Notes: a model not told the origin generated them from the sequence alone. DNA of 64,000 nt from Cellvibrionaceae bacterium (GCA_021151825.1 JAGKWQ010000017.1:5017-69016), one strand, 5' to 3'; shown: positions 1 to 8,924, counted from the first letter of the stretch. Numbers and translations are program-made.

Positions 1-1846
1 TTTGTTGTTACTTGCGTTGTTTCTTGTTGGCATGACCATTTTTACTGACCTTTCCTGGTTAAAACTCAGTGAAGACCTTGGCCGCTGGACACTGATTGGT
101 ATTAATAAAGGGCTGGAAAAGTGGCAGGTGTATCGCCGTGAAAAAGCGGAGAAACAAATCGCCGTTAAAGCCCAGGAGCATCGCCGTGAAGTGGTGGAGC
201 AGCACGTAAAACAGGAAGCCAGACGTGTGGCGCCGGTCATCATCACCGAGCCTCCCAAAAAGAAACCGGCACCCAGCCCGCGCGTCGAAAAAGAAAAGCA
301 GCCTTCGCTGTTTGAGTCGCTGGAGCCCGCAGAGGGCACTTTGCCGCCTCTGAGCTTGCTCGATCCACCCGATAAGCGCAGTGATAAGGGTTATTCCAAA
401 GAATCATTGGAAGCGATGTCCAAACTGCTGGAGCTGAAACTTAAAGATTTTGGTATCGAGATCGAAGTGGTTTCTGTACAGCCAGGGCCTGTCGTTACCC
501 GTTTTGAAATCCAGCCCGCCCCCGGTATTAAAGCTAGCCGGATTTCCGGCCTCGCCAAAGACCTTGCGCGTTCACTGGCAGTCGTTTCCGTGCGGGTGGT
601 GGAAGTCATTCCGGGTAAATCCGTGATGGGGGTAGAAATCCCCAACGTCCATCGCGAAATGGTACGGATGTCGGAAGTGATTTCCTCGGAAGCTTATGAG
701 AACGCCAAGTCGCCGTTGACGATGGTGCTGGGGCACGATATCTCCGGTCAGCCGGTGGTGTCCGATCTGGCCAAAATGCCGCACTTACTGGTAGCAGGTA
801 CCACCGGTTCCGGTAAATCGGTGGGCGTTAACGTCATGCTGCTGAGCCTGCTGTACAAATCCACACCCAAAGAAGTACGCCTGATTCTGGTGGACCCGAA
901 AATGCTGGAGCTCTCGGTTTACGAGGGTATTCCCCATTTGCTTACGCCGGTCATTACCGATATGAAAGACGCCTCCAACGGCCTGCGCTGGTGTGTAGGT
1001 GAGATGGAGCGGCGCTACAAGCTGATGTCCGCACTGGGTGTGCGTAACCTTGCTGGCTACAACCGCAAGGTGGACGATGCGGCCAAAGCGGGCGAACCGA
1101 TTAAAGATCCATTGTTCAAACCGGAAGACAACTTTGAAGCGGGCGCGGAAGTGGCCACCGCACCGGATTTGGACGAGCTGCCATTTATCGTGGTGGTGAT
1201 CGACGAATTCGCTGACATGATGATGATCGTCGATAAGAAAAAGGTGGAGCAACTGATCGCGCGTATTGCGCAAAAAGCGCGTGCGGCCGGTATCCATTTG
1301 ATCCTTGCGACCCAGCGTCCATCGGTGGACATTATCACCGGCTTGATCAAAGCCAACGTGCCGACCCGTATCGCCTTCCAGGTTTCGTCCAAAATTGACT
1401 CGCGTACCATTCTGGACCAAGGCGGGGCAGAGCAGTTGTTGGGGCATGGTGACATGCTCTATTTGCCGTCGGGTACCAGCGTCCCGATCCGTGTCCACGG
1501 TGCGTTTGTGGATGACCATGAAGTTCATAAAGTGGTGGCCGACTGGAAAAAACGCGGTGCGCCACAATATATCGACGGCATCACTGACGACGATAACAAC
1601 TCCATTCCAGTTCCCGGCTTACCCAGTGAAGGTGGTGAAGAGGGCGATGGGGAGAAGGATGCGCTCTATGATGAGGCCGTGGAATTTGTTATCGAATCGC
1701 GCAAGGCATCAATCTCTTCGGTACAACGCAAATTGCGCATTGGCTACAACCGCGCAGCGCGCTTGATAGAAACAATGGAAGCAGCAGGTGTTGTTTCCTC
1801 GGCGGGCCATAACGGAAACCGTGAAGTATTAGTCGGGCGCAATTAA
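1..1846 (+). CDS. ftsK: DNA translocase FtsK, C-terminal part (5' end outside window)
   Basis: Hexameric DNA pump at the division septum that moves chromosome termini and activates XerCD at dif. The reading frame is open from the window edge, so the gene is cut. The fragment starts inside the last N-terminal membrane segment. It then has a charged linker (about residues 45-130), the alpha/beta RecA-like motor with Walker A GTTGSGKS at about residues 266-273 and Walker B VVVIDEFADMM near 400, and the winged-helix gamma domain (about 550-610) that reads KOPS sites. It ends with TAA at 1844-1846, and lolA follows in the same direction, as in many gammaproteobacteria. The linker is short compared with E. 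coli FtsK. Family identity is clear; only the missing 5' part is unknown. Confidence 0.97.
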   Translation, partial: LLLLALFLVGMTIFTDLSWLKLSEDLGRWTLIGINKGLEKWQVYRREKAEKQIAVKAQEHRREVVEQHVKQEARRVAPVIITEPPKKKPAPSPRVEKEKQPSLFESLEPAEGTLPPLSLLDPPDKRSDKGYSKESLEAMSKLLELKLKDFGIEIEVVSVQPGPVVTRFEIQPAPGIKASRISGLAKDLARSLAVVSVRVVEVIPGKSVMGVEIPNVHREMVRMSEVISSEAYENAKSPLTMVLGHDISGQPVVSDLAKMPHLLVAGTTGSGKSVGVNVMLLSLLYKSTPKEVRLILVDPKMLELSVYEGIPHLLTPVITDMKDASNGLRWCVGEMERRYKLMSALGVRNLAGYNRKVDDAAKAGEPIKDPLFKPEDNFEAGAEVATAPDLDELPFIVVVIDEFADMMMIVDKKKVEQLIARIAQKARAAGIHLILATQRPSVDIITGLIKANVPTRIAFQVSSKIDSRTILDQGGAEQLLGHGDMLYLPSGTSVPIRVHGAFVDDHEVHKVVADWKKRGAPQYIDGITDDDNNSIPVPGLPSEGGEEGDGEKDALYDEAVEFVIESRKASISSVQRKLRIGYNRAARLIETMEAAGVVSSAGHNGNREVLVGRN

Positions 1847-1873
1847 TTTGGCTCGGGTTCAGCCTCAAACGAT

Positions 1874-1895
1874 AGGATTGCCAAGGTGCAATCCT
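1874..1895 (+). terminator. Hairpin between ftsK and lolA
   Basis: Arms AGGATTGC and GCAATCCT pair perfectly around a 6-base loop. No T-run follows, so this is at best a weak or Rho-assisted terminator, or an RNA-stability hairpin within an ftsK-lolA transcript. Confidence 0.35.
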
Positions 1896-1925
1896 GCGTT
1901 CACATTCGATCTACCTGGATAATTT

Positions 1926-2567
1926 ATGACATTTCTCCTGAAGTTTTTGCCGCGCATCGTAATCGGCGCTTTTATAGTGTTTTCCACATTTGCGAATGCA
2001 GCTGATGATCAAGCCGCTGTGCAATTGCGCAAACTGCTGGATGCCATGAACAGTCTGCAAGGCAATTTTGTGCAAACCACTTACGACAAAACTGGTGCCG
2101 AACAAGAAGTCAGCAAGGGTAATTTTATGCTGATGCGCCCTGGTAAATTCTATTGGGAAACGCGCGAACCAATGCCGCAATTACTGGTGTCCAATAACAA
2201 AACAATCTGGTTGTACGACGCGGACCTGGAAACTGTCACCGTGCGTGAATTCACTGATGACCTGCGTGAAACGCCGGCATTATTGTTAAGTGCGGATGCG
2301 GAGCAATTGCGCAAACAATTTTCCGTCACACGCGATGACAAAAACAAAGCCGCTGAAGCTTACACACTTACTCCAAAAGTAACTGAAGGTATGTTCCAGC
2401 ATTTGACGTTGGTATTTAAAGATGGTCAGCTGGCGGAGTTTTCAATTAAAGACAGCTTGGGGCAATTAACTCGCTGCGTACTCAGCAATGCACAACGCAA
2501 CAAGCCGCTGGCAGAAGAAAAATTCTTTTTCCAGATTCCGGAAGGCGTTGAAGTATTGAAAGATTAA
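1926..2567 (+). CDS. lolA: Outer-membrane lipoprotein carrier LolA
   Basis: Periplasmic chaperone that takes lipoproteins released by LolCDE and hands them to LolB at the outer membrane. The 213-residue protein has a signal peptide ending near ANA at residue 26. The mature part shows the usual LolA pattern, including the early segment LQGNFVQTTYD, the motif MRPGKFYWET and a C-terminal strand VLSNAQRNKPL. The length matches the family (about 200). It lies between ftsK and rarA, a conserved ftsK-lolA-rarA-serS order in gammaproteobacteria that strengthens the call. rarA starts 24 bases after its stop, suggesting co-transcription. Confidence 0.95.
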   Translation: MTFLLKFLPRIVIGAFIVFSTFANAADDQAAVQLRKLLDAMNSLQGNFVQTTYDKTGAEQEVSKGNFMLMRPGKFYWETREPMPQLLVSNNKTIWLYDADLETVTVREFTDDLRETPALLLSADAEQLRKQFSVTRDDKNKAAEAYTLTPKVTEGMFQHLTLVFKDGQLAEFSIKDSLGQLTRCVLSNAQRNKPLAEEKFFFQIPEGVEVLKD

Positions 2568-2591
2568 TCCGGCTTTTATCGCAGGACAGGC

Positions 2592-3932
2592 ATGGATTTA
2601 TTTGGTTCACCCACACCCGCTTATCAACCGCTTGCCGCGCGTATGCGCCCGCGCAATCTGGATGATTATATCGGCCAGGAGCATTTACTTGCGCCGGGAA
2701 AGCCTCTGCGCGAAGCGATTACTCGAGGCCAATTACACTCAATGATTTTATGGGGGCCGCCGGGTGTAGGTAAAACTTCGCTTGCCAAATTATTCGCTGA
2801 ACAAGCCGATGCGCGTTTTGAATCCTTATCGGCAGTGTTATCAGGGGTAAAAGAAATTCGCGCTGCAGTTGCTACTGCGCAACAAGAGCGAATTTCTACG
2901 CGACGCAAGACTATTTTGTTTGTCGATGAAGTACATCGCTTCAATAAATCCCAGCAAGATGCATTTTTACCTTACGTAGAAGATGGCACTTTTATTTTTA
3001 TTGGTGCGACTACCGAAAATCCATCGTTTGAATTAAACAACGCGCTGCTCTCGCGTTGCCGTGTTTATGTGTTGCGCGGCTTGCAACCTGAACAATTGAA
3101 AAATGTATTGCTGCAAGCACTCAATGATAAAGCGCGTGGTTTGGGTAACCAGTCAATTACAATTGACGATGATACCTTGATGACATTGGCACAAGCTGCC
3201 GATGGCGATGCACGTAAATCGCTCAATTTGTTGGAAATCGCCGCTGATCTTGCTGACGAGCAAGGCGATAAGAAAGTTATTAATGAGCAGGTGGTTGCCG
3301 AAGTTCTCGCCAGCGACGTGCGTCGTTTTGATAAAGGTGGTGATATTTTCTACGAGCAAATATCAGCACTGCACAAATCCGTACGCGGATCATCGCCCGA
3401 TGGTGCTTTATATTGGTTGGCGCGAATGTTGGATGGCGGCTGCGATCCACTTTATATTGCTCGCCGCGTAGTGCGTATGGCGAGTGAGGATATCGGCAAT
3501 GCGGACCCGCGCGCGTTACCGTTGTGTCTCTCTGCCTGGGATGTTCAAGAGCGCCTTGGCAGCCCGGAAGGGGAGTTGGCTATCGCCCAGGCGGTGGTTT
3601 ATTTGGCCTGCGCACCCAAAAGTAATGCTGTGTATAATGCGTTCAATCAGGTAATGGCCGATGTACGTAGCCAACCGGCTTATGATGTTCCCATGCATTT
3701 GCGCAATGCTCCCACCAAACTCATGAAAAACATGGATTACGGTGCAGAGTATCGCTATGCCCACGATGAACCGGGAGCCTATGCGGCAGGGGAAAATTAT
3801 TTACCGGAAGATATTGCTGGAGTGCGTTATTACGAACCGGTAGAGCGTGGGTTGGAATTAAAAATCCAGGAAAAACTCGCGCATTTGCGTGAGCTGGACA
3901 AACAAAGCAAAAAACAGCGTTACAGAAAATAA
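2592..3932 (+). CDS. rarA: Replication-associated recombination protein RarA (MgsA)
   Basis: AAA+ ATPase related to clamp loaders, acting at stalled replication forks. The 446-residue length is close to E. coli RarA (447). Visible motifs are the N-terminal segment RMRPRNLDDYIGQEHLL, Walker A GPPGVGKTS, the Walker B/sensor stretch FVDEVHRFNKSQQDAFLP, and the C-terminal tetramerisation region with RRVVRMASEDIGNADP. The start is the ATG at 2592, preceded by an AGGACAGG ribosome-binding region. Spacing to lolA is short, consistent with one operon. Confidence 0.96.
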   Translation: MDLFGSPTPAYQPLAARMRPRNLDDYIGQEHLLAPGKPLREAITRGQLHSMILWGPPGVGKTSLAKLFAEQADARFESLSAVLSGVKEIRAAVATAQQERISTRRKTILFVDEVHRFNKSQQDAFLPYVEDGTFIFIGATTENPSFELNNALLSRCRVYVLRGLQPEQLKNVLLQALNDKARGLGNQSITIDDDTLMTLAQAADGDARKSLNLLEIAADLADEQGDKKVINEQVVAEVLASDVRRFDKGGDIFYEQISALHKSVRGSSPDGALYWLARMLDGGCDPLYIARRVVRMASEDIGNADPRALPLCLSAWDVQERLGSPEGELAIAQAVVYLACAPKSNAVYNAFNQVMADVRSQPAYDVPMHLRNAPTKLMKNMDYGAEYRYAHDEPGAYAAGENYLPEDIAGVRYYEPVERGLELKIQEKLAHLRELDKQSKKQRYRK

Positions 3933-3942
3933 AACGGGAACG

Positions 3943-4320
3943 ATGATGCAGTGGCTGGTAATTGCAATAGGTGGAGCGCTCGGATCTGTACTCAGATTCG
4001 CTGCTGTCAGTTATCTAACTCCATTGATTAATCATCGCTTTCCTTTCGGCACTTTTATCGTCAATTTAAGTGGATCTTTTTTGATCGGCGTGGCTTACGT
4101 GTTGTTAGTCGAAAAAACAACGTTGCCTGCTGAATGGCGTTTGTTTTTTATTACCGGGATTTTGGGAGGCTATACCACCTTCTCGGCATTTTCACTGGAA
4201 ATTTTGCAATTGTGGCAGGAAGGGCATGTTGTCAATGCTTTTGTTTATGCCAGCGGTTCAGTGATTTTGGGTTTGCTAATGGCATTTATTGGAATGGCAT
4301 TAACCCAAAAAATTTTTTAA
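3943..4320 (+). CDS. crcB: Fluoride exporter CrcB/Fluc
   Basis: Small four-helix membrane protein that forms a dual-topology fluoride channel. The frame is open from upstream of the rarA stop, but the sensible start is ATG 3943 (or the adjacent ATG 3946), giving 125 residues, the family size. The signature GGYTTFSAFSLE is present in the middle, preceded by the N-terminal GGALGSVLRF segment and the conserved asparagine in GTFIVNLSGSFLIG. It sits 10 bases after rarA and before serS, the usual crcB placement in many gammaproteobacteria. No fluoride riboswitch was recognised upstream, as expected for an internal operon gene. Confidence 0.93.
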   Translation: MMQWLVIAIGGALGSVLRFAAVSYLTPLINHRFPFGTFIVNLSGSFLIGVAYVLLVEKTTLPAEWRLFFITGILGGYTTFSAFSLEILQLWQEGHVVNAFVYASGSVILGLLMAFIGMALTQKIF

Positions 4321-4353
4321 CACCTTTTAACTTCAACTAGAAAATTACACATC

Positions 4354-5640
4354 ATGTTAGATTCAAAATTACTTCGCACTGCTACCGAAGAAGTAGCAAA
4401 AGGTTTGGCCAAGCGCGGCTACGAATTGGATGTAGCAAAAATCCAGACTCTGGAAGAAAAGCGCAAAGCAATTCAAATCAAAACTGAAAATTTGCAAGCA
4501 GAGCGCAATTCCATTTCCAAGGGTATCGGCAAAGCCAAGCAAGCCGGCGAAAATGTTGCGCCTTTGATGCAGAAAGTAGAAAACATCAAACAAGAATTGG
4601 TGAGTGCGGAATCTGAATTGGCAACCATTCAAACCGAATGGGATGATTTTGTTAAAGCAATTCCCAATGTTCCTGCCGATGAAGTACCCGAAGGCAAAAG
4701 TGACGAAGATAACGTGGAGGTGCGCACTTGGGGTACACCGCGTAGTTTCGATTTTACAATTGTTGACCACGTGGATCTCGGTGCGAATCTTGGCGGCCTG
4801 GATTTTGAGGTCGCCACTAAAATTACCGGTACCCGCTTTGCGGTATTGCGTGGTGGTGTAGCACGATTGCATCGTGCACTCGCACAATTCATGCTCGAAA
4901 CTCATACCACTGAGCACGGCTATGAAGAAGTTAATGTTCCATTTATTGTAAACCGCGATTCATTATTCGGTACCGGCCAATTACCCAAGTTTGAAGAGGA
5001 TTTATTCAAACTGACCGATGACCGTGAATTTTATTTAATTCCGACGGCAGAAGTTCCTGTCACTAATATTTACCGCGATGAAATCGTTGATGAGGCGCAA
5101 TTGCCCATCAAGCTGGTTTGCCATTCTCCATGCTTCCGTTCAGAAGCGGGGAGCTATGGTCGCGATACGCGCGGTATGATTCGCCAGCACCAATTTGAAA
5201 AAGTAGAGCTGGTTAAATTTGTGCGTCCGGAAGAATCCGATGCGGCACTGGAAGCGTTGGTTGGCCATGCAGAAGCTATTTTGCAAAAACTCGGTTTGCC
5301 CCATCGCACCGTAATTCTTTGCGGTGGTGATATTGGTTTCTCTTCTGCAAAAACTTACGACATCGAAGTGTGGGTGCCATCGCAAAATAAATACCGCGAA
5401 ATATCTTCATGCAGCAGCTTCCGCGATTTCCAGGCACGCCGTATGTTGGCGCGTTACCGCAATAAAGAAACGGGCAAGCCTGAATTACTGCACACCTTGA
5501 ATGGTTCGGGTTTGGCCATTGGCCGTACTTTGCTGGCTGTGTTGGAAAACTACCAGCAAGCAGACGGCAGCATTGTGATTCCGGAAGTATTGCGTCCTTA
5601 CATGGGTGGCCAGGAAGTGTTGGTACCGGTAAAAAAATAA
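4354..5640 (+). CDS. serS: Seryl-tRNA synthetase
   Basis: Class II aminoacyl-tRNA synthetase charging tRNA-Ser and tRNA-Sec. At 428 residues it matches the bacterial family. The N-terminal antiparallel coiled coil (about 30-105) is followed by the catalytic domain. Motif 2 contains FRSEAGSYGRDTRGMIRQHQF and motif 3 contains NGSGLAIGRTLLAVLENYQ. It follows crcB by 33 bases, in the conserved rarA-crcB-serS-cysG order. A strong terminator follows at 5679-5713. Confidence 0.97.
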   Translation: MLDSKLLRTATEEVAKGLAKRGYELDVAKIQTLEEKRKAIQIKTENLQAERNSISKGIGKAKQAGENVAPLMQKVENIKQELVSAESELATIQTEWDDFVKAIPNVPADEVPEGKSDEDNVEVRTWGTPRSFDFTIVDHVDLGANLGGLDFEVATKITGTRFAVLRGGVARLHRALAQFMLETHTTEHGYEEVNVPFIVNRDSLFGTGQLPKFEEDLFKLTDDREFYLIPTAEVPVTNIYRDEIVDEAQLPIKLVCHSPCFRSEAGSYGRDTRGMIRQHQFEKVELVKFVRPEESDAALEALVGHAEAILQKLGLPHRTVILCGGDIGFSSAKTYDIEVWVPSQNKYREISSCSSFRDFQARRMLARYRNKETGKPELLHTLNGSGLAIGRTLLAVLENYQQADGSIVIPEVLRPYMGGQEVLVPVKK

Positions 5641-5678
5641 ATCGGGCATTGCTCTATTTTATTGTTGGATTATTCTGT

Positions 5679-5713
5679 AAAGGTGGGTATCGCATTGGCG
5701 GCCCACCTTTTTT
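5679..5713 (+). terminator. Rho-independent terminator after serS
   Basis: Arms AAAGGTGGG and CCCACCTTT pair around a 14-base loop and the 3' arm runs straight into a T-run. It ends the ftsK-serS gene set before cysG. Confidence 0.85.
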
Positions 5714-5773
5714 ATAGCCATAAAAAGCAATTCGAATAGTTTATTTTGCTTTCATTGAATTTGGTGTCTGACT

Positions 5774-7159
5774 ATGGATTATTTTCCGGTCTTCCTTGAT
5801 TTAAAAAAACGTCGTTGCCTGTTGGTTGGTGGTGGCGATGTGGCGACACGTAAAGGCCGCTTATTAGCAAAAGCTGGTGCTTCCTTGCGTGTAGTCGCAC
5901 CGGAAATTTCTACGGAGTTACGCGAGTTAGTCGTTGCTTCTAGTGGTGAAATTTTTGAACGGGAATATCAGTCAAAGGATTTGAAAGATTGCATGCTGGC
6001 AATTGCTGCTACTGATATTGAATCACTGAATGAAAAAGTTTCTGCCGATGCACAGATTCTACATATCCCTGTCAATGTAGTGGATAGCCCCGCGCTTTGT
6101 ACGTATATAACTCCTGCCATTATTGACCGGTCCCCTTTGGTGATTGCTGTTTCCAGTGGCGGTGAGGCACCGGTATTGGCACGGTTGGTACGTGCAAAAC
6201 TGGAAACATTAATTCCGGCAAGCTATGGGAAACTTGCGCAGATTGCCAGTCAATGGCGCGATCGTATTAAAACTCGCTTTAGTGATGGGGACAGTCGCAG
6301 AAAATTCTGGGAAAAAATTCTTCAAGGCCCCGCTGCAGAATTAATGATGAATGGGCAGGAAGCCGCCGCCAATAAATTTATTAACGACGAACTTACCAAC
6401 GATCAATCACAACTAACAAAAGGCGAAGTGTATTTGGTTGGTGGTGGCCCCGGTGATCCTGAACTATTAACATTGCGCGCATTGCGCTTAATGCAACAAG
6501 CTGATGTAGTGCTTTATGATCGCTTGGTGTCCGATGCAGTGATGGAATTGGTACGACGCGATGCAGAGCGAATTTATGTAGGAAAGCGTCGCAGTGAACA
6601 TGCGATGGATCAGGAAAATATTAATCAGCTGTTAGTTGATCTTGCAAAGCAAGGAAAGCGTGTGCTGCGTTTGAAAGGTGGCGATCCATTTATTTTTGGG
6701 CGCGGCGGCGAGGAAATTGAATTGCTTGCGCAAAATAATGTTCCGTTTCAAGTAGTGCCGGGAATTACTGCTGCATGTGGTTGTGCTGCTTATGCAGGTA
6801 TTCCATTAACTCATCGCGATTATGCACAATCAGTGCGTTTTGTTACGGGGCACCTCAAATCTGATGATACAAATTTATCCTGGCCAGAGCTTGCGAATCC
6901 AACCCAGACACTGGTGTTCTATATGGGATTGGTTGGATTGAAGGACATTTGTGAATCGCTGATTACTCATGGGCGAGCGGCAACCACTCCGGTTGCATTA
7001 ATTGAAAAAGGAACAACACAGGATCAGCGAGTGTTAATTGCCGATTTAAACTCTATCGCAGATATTGTTGCGGCGAATGATGTTCATGCCCCTACATTGT
7101 TTATCGTAGGCGATGTCGTAAAATTGCATGACAGTTTGAAATGGTTTAAAACAAATTAA
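5774..7159 (+). CDS. cysG: Siroheme synthase CysG
   Basis: Trifunctional enzyme converting uroporphyrinogen III to siroheme, the cofactor of sulfite and nitrite reductases. The N-terminal dehydrogenase/ferrochelatase half shows the dinucleotide-binding motif GGGDVATRKGRLL near residue 16 and the Ser-rich SSGGEAPVLARLVR loop. The C-terminal methyltransferase half begins near residue 216 with VYLVGGGPGDPELLT, followed by RLKGGDPFIFGRGGEE and PGITAACGCAAYAGIPLTHR. Its 461 residues compare with 457 in E. coli. The assimilatory sulfite reductase that needs this cofactor is encoded at 21.1-22.8 kb in the same window. No nearby gene suggests nitrate assimilation. Confidence 0.97.
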   Translation: MDYFPVFLDLKKRRCLLVGGGDVATRKGRLLAKAGASLRVVAPEISTELRELVVASSGEIFEREYQSKDLKDCMLAIAATDIESLNEKVSADAQILHIPVNVVDSPALCTYITPAIIDRSPLVIAVSSGGEAPVLARLVRAKLETLIPASYGKLAQIASQWRDRIKTRFSDGDSRRKFWEKILQGPAAELMMNGQEAAANKFINDELTNDQSQLTKGEVYLVGGGPGDPELLTLRALRLMQQADVVLYDRLVSDAVMELVRRDAERIYVGKRRSEHAMDQENINQLLVDLAKQGKRVLRLKGGDPFIFGRGGEEIELLAQNNVPFQVVPGITAACGCAAYAGIPLTHRDYAQSVRFVTGHLKSDDTNLSWPELANPTQTLVFYMGLVGLKDICESLITHGRAATTPVALIEKGTTQDQRVLIADLNSIADIVAANDVHAPTLFIVGDVVKLHDSLKWFKTN

Positions 7160-7161
7160 TT

Positions 7162-7189
7162 CATATGCGCCTGTTAACAGGCGCATATG
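7162..7189. terminator. 28-bp perfect palindrome between convergent cysG and terC
   Basis: The half CATATGCGCCTGTT is followed directly by its exact reverse complement, giving a 14-bp perfect inverted repeat with no spacer. It starts 2 bases after the cysG stop and ends 9 bases before the stop of the convergent terC/alx gene. As RNA it folds the same way from either strand, so a bidirectional terminator is the simplest reading. T-tracts on both sides are weak. Confidence 0.7.
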
Positions 7190-7198
7190 AGCTTTCAT

Positions 7199-8248
7199 TT
7201 AGGTATTTTCTTGTGGTTTGGTTTTGAACCATGAAATTAAAATCGAACCACCGATTAGCAAGGCAACTACCGATAATGAAATTCCCACTGGAATTTTATA
7301 TAGATCAATCAAGAGCATTTTGATACCAATAAATACTAATACCAAAGCCAGGCCATACTTGATGTAAGTAAATCGGTCTGCCATGTCTGCCAGCAAGAAG
7401 TACATCGCGCGCAAGCCAAGAATGGCGAAGATATTCGATGTCAGTACGATAAATGGGTCAGATGTAATCGCAAAAATAGCAGGAATGGAATCTACCGCAA
7501 AAATCACATCCGATATCTCTACCATTATTAACGCGAGGAATAGGGGGGTCATTAGTTTTACCCCATTTTCAATCACAAAGAATTTTTCACCATGCAACTG
7601 ATTGCTAATGGCAAAATGTTTTTTGAACCAGTTGAGCAATGGATTGTTTTCAAGGTTGACTTCTTTGTCTGCCATCCACCACATTTTAATTCCCGTCACC
7701 AATAAGAACAGGCCGAACACATATAACAACCAGTGGAAGTGGGCAATTAACCACACGCCGGCAAAAATCATAATGGTACGTAAAATAATGGCACCGAGCA
7801 CACCGTAAGTTAGTACGCGCTTTTGCAGTTCAAATGGAATAGCAAAGAAATTAAAAAGCATTAACCACACAAATACGTTATCCACCGCGAGCGATTTTTC
7901 AATTAGATAACCCGTCAGGTATTCCATGGTTTTGGTGTTAGCTAACTCGCGAGTGAAATACGTATCCAGATACCACCAGAGACCCGCACCAAAACTCAAT
8001 GCCAAAGTAACCCATACCACGGACCAGCTGGCAGCTTCTTTTAGTGATACGCGATGTTGTTTGCCGCCACCGACAAATATCAGGTCAATTGCCAATACCA
8101 CCAAAACAATGCAGAAGAATATTAACCACATCCACCAGGTGCCAATGGAGGTTATATCAGTGGATTGGGTTGTAGTTGCTAGTGTGGTTTCGGCCACTGC
8201 AAGCACCGGGCTGAAGCCAGCGAAGAGGGCAAATAGAAATTTGATCAT
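7199..8248 (-). CDS. alx: TerC/Alx-family integral membrane protein, probable manganese exporter
   Basis: Multi-pass inner-membrane protein of the TerC family. The 349-residue sequence has an N-terminal signal-like segment and about nine hydrophobic segments. The TerC signatures are EKSLAVDNVFVWLMLFNFF and EISDVIFAVDSIPAI, whose acidic residues are proposed to bind metal. Alx of E. coli is implicated in Mn2+ export and is induced by alkaline pH through its leader. The leader here carries a good match to the same element (8319-8460), which supports naming it alx rather than a generic TerC paralogue. The ATG at 8248 has GGAG about 7 bases upstream. Substrate is inferred from the leader and the family. 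Confidence 0.88.
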   Translation of the reverse strand: MIKFLFALFAGFSPVLAVAETTLATTTQSTDITSIGTWWMWLIFFCIVLVVLAIDLIFVGGGKQHRVSLKEAASWSVVWVTLALSFGAGLWWYLDTYFTRELANTKTMEYLTGYLIEKSLAVDNVFVWLMLFNFFAIPFELQKRVLTYGVLGAIILRTIMIFAGVWLIAHFHWLLYVFGLFLLVTGIKMWWMADKEVNLENNPLLNWFKKHFAISNQLHGEKFFVIENGVKLMTPLFLALIMVEISDVIFAVDSIPAIFAITSDPFIVLTSNIFAILGLRAMYFLLADMADRFTYIKYGLALVLVFIGIKMLLIDLYKIPVGISLSVVALLIGGSILISWFKTKPQENT

Positions 8249-8318
8249 GAAATAGCTCCGTCGTTAATAGATTACTCAACGCAATGACGGGCAGGGGGAT
8301 AAAAAGAGAAATAAAGAA

Positions 8319-8460
8319 GCCTTTGTCATTGCGACAAAGGTCTCGTTCACAAGGTACTTACCATCAAGCCTTCGAGCCATCAAGGTACTGCCTTGCCCGC
8401 GCGACCGGAGCTAAATAACTCGTATTGACGACCTGCGCGGCGGGAACTACTCCCCTTCGT
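8319..8460 (-). promoter_or_regulatory. yybP-ykoY (Mn2+-sensing) riboswitch in the alx leader
   Basis: On the minus strand the leader starts with AAGGGGAGTAG (8448-8458), a hallmark of this RNA. It continues through GGTCGTCAA-like and GGGCAAGGC segments and ends with GTACCTTGTGAACGAGACC followed by CTTTGTC (8319-8355). The terminal CCTTTG can pair either with the 5' AAGGGG strand (P1) or with GACAAAGG just downstream. The second hairpin (8319-8340) is followed by a T-rich stretch and looks like an expression platform. Position, polarity and order agree with the E. coli alx pH/Mn2+ element. The family assignment is from memory of the consensus. Confidence 0.85.
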
Positions 8461-8466
8461 GCGCCT

Positions 8467-8494
8467 AGTATAAAAGTTAAGGTCAAGGGGTCAA
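8467..8494 (-). promoter_or_regulatory. Sigma-70 promoter for the alx riboswitch leader
   Basis: On the minus strand, TTGACC (8489-8494) and TATACT (8467-8472) are 16 bp apart. The predicted start falls about 7 bases further, just where the riboswitch homology begins. Confidence 0.75.
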
Positions 8495-8657
8495 GGCTTT
8501 TGATCGATATTACGGGTCGGCAAGGTGAAATAAGAACAAAATCATTGTCCAAAATGTGATCAATGTGCCAAATTTCTATTAGCGTATGAATTAGGCTTCA
8601 AGAAAATGCGAATAAAGCCGACAAATTGACTATGAATTGTGAATATCAGGTGCAGTT

Positions 8658-8924
8658 ATGGTTTATTTAGGTCCGATCACCCCAAGACCTCAACCGGTTA
8701 AATCACCGGCCAGGCCATCCAGCATTACTGCAGTAACGCCTTATGCAAATGACCAGCATGGGCTTAATGTAGATGCTGCTCCAGTAGTTGGTGCTGGCCC
8801 ACCAGGCGGCATTGAGCGGCGCAAGCAGGACCGCCGGAACAAATCAGGGGAGCATCTTGTGGAAACCCGTGCTGGCAAAGATCGTCGCAAGTCGCCCAAG
8901 CCCAGCATTAATATCTCTATCTAG
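8658..8924 (+). CDS. Small hypothetical protein, Arg-rich C-terminal half
   Basis: Unrecognised 88-residue protein. The first half is rich in Pro, Ala and Val with no clear fold. The second half is very basic, with IERRKQDRRN followed about 18 residues later by RAGKDRRK, an imperfect repeat of an (E/K)xRRK pattern. There is no signal peptide or membrane segment. AGGTG lies about 7 bases before the ATG, supporting expression. The end overlaps the end of the convergent ydeP-type gene by 8 bases. The charge pattern would suit nucleic-acid or membrane-surface binding, but that is a guess. Confidence 0.6.
   Translation: MVYLGPITPRPQPVKSPARPSSITAVTPYANDQHGLNVDAAPVVGAGPPGGIERRKQDRRNKSGEHLVETRAGKDRRKSPKPSINISI

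Noticed and set aside
785..1567. 260-codon open frame on the minus strand inside ftsK
   Set aside because: It is antisense to the conserved FtsK motor, with His/Gln-rich low-quality sequence and no family motif, and is explained by codon bias of the real gene.
4369..4917. 182-codon open frame on the minus strand inside serS
   Set aside because: It lies fully opposite the conserved SerS coiled coil and catalytic start; no ribosome-binding site or motif.
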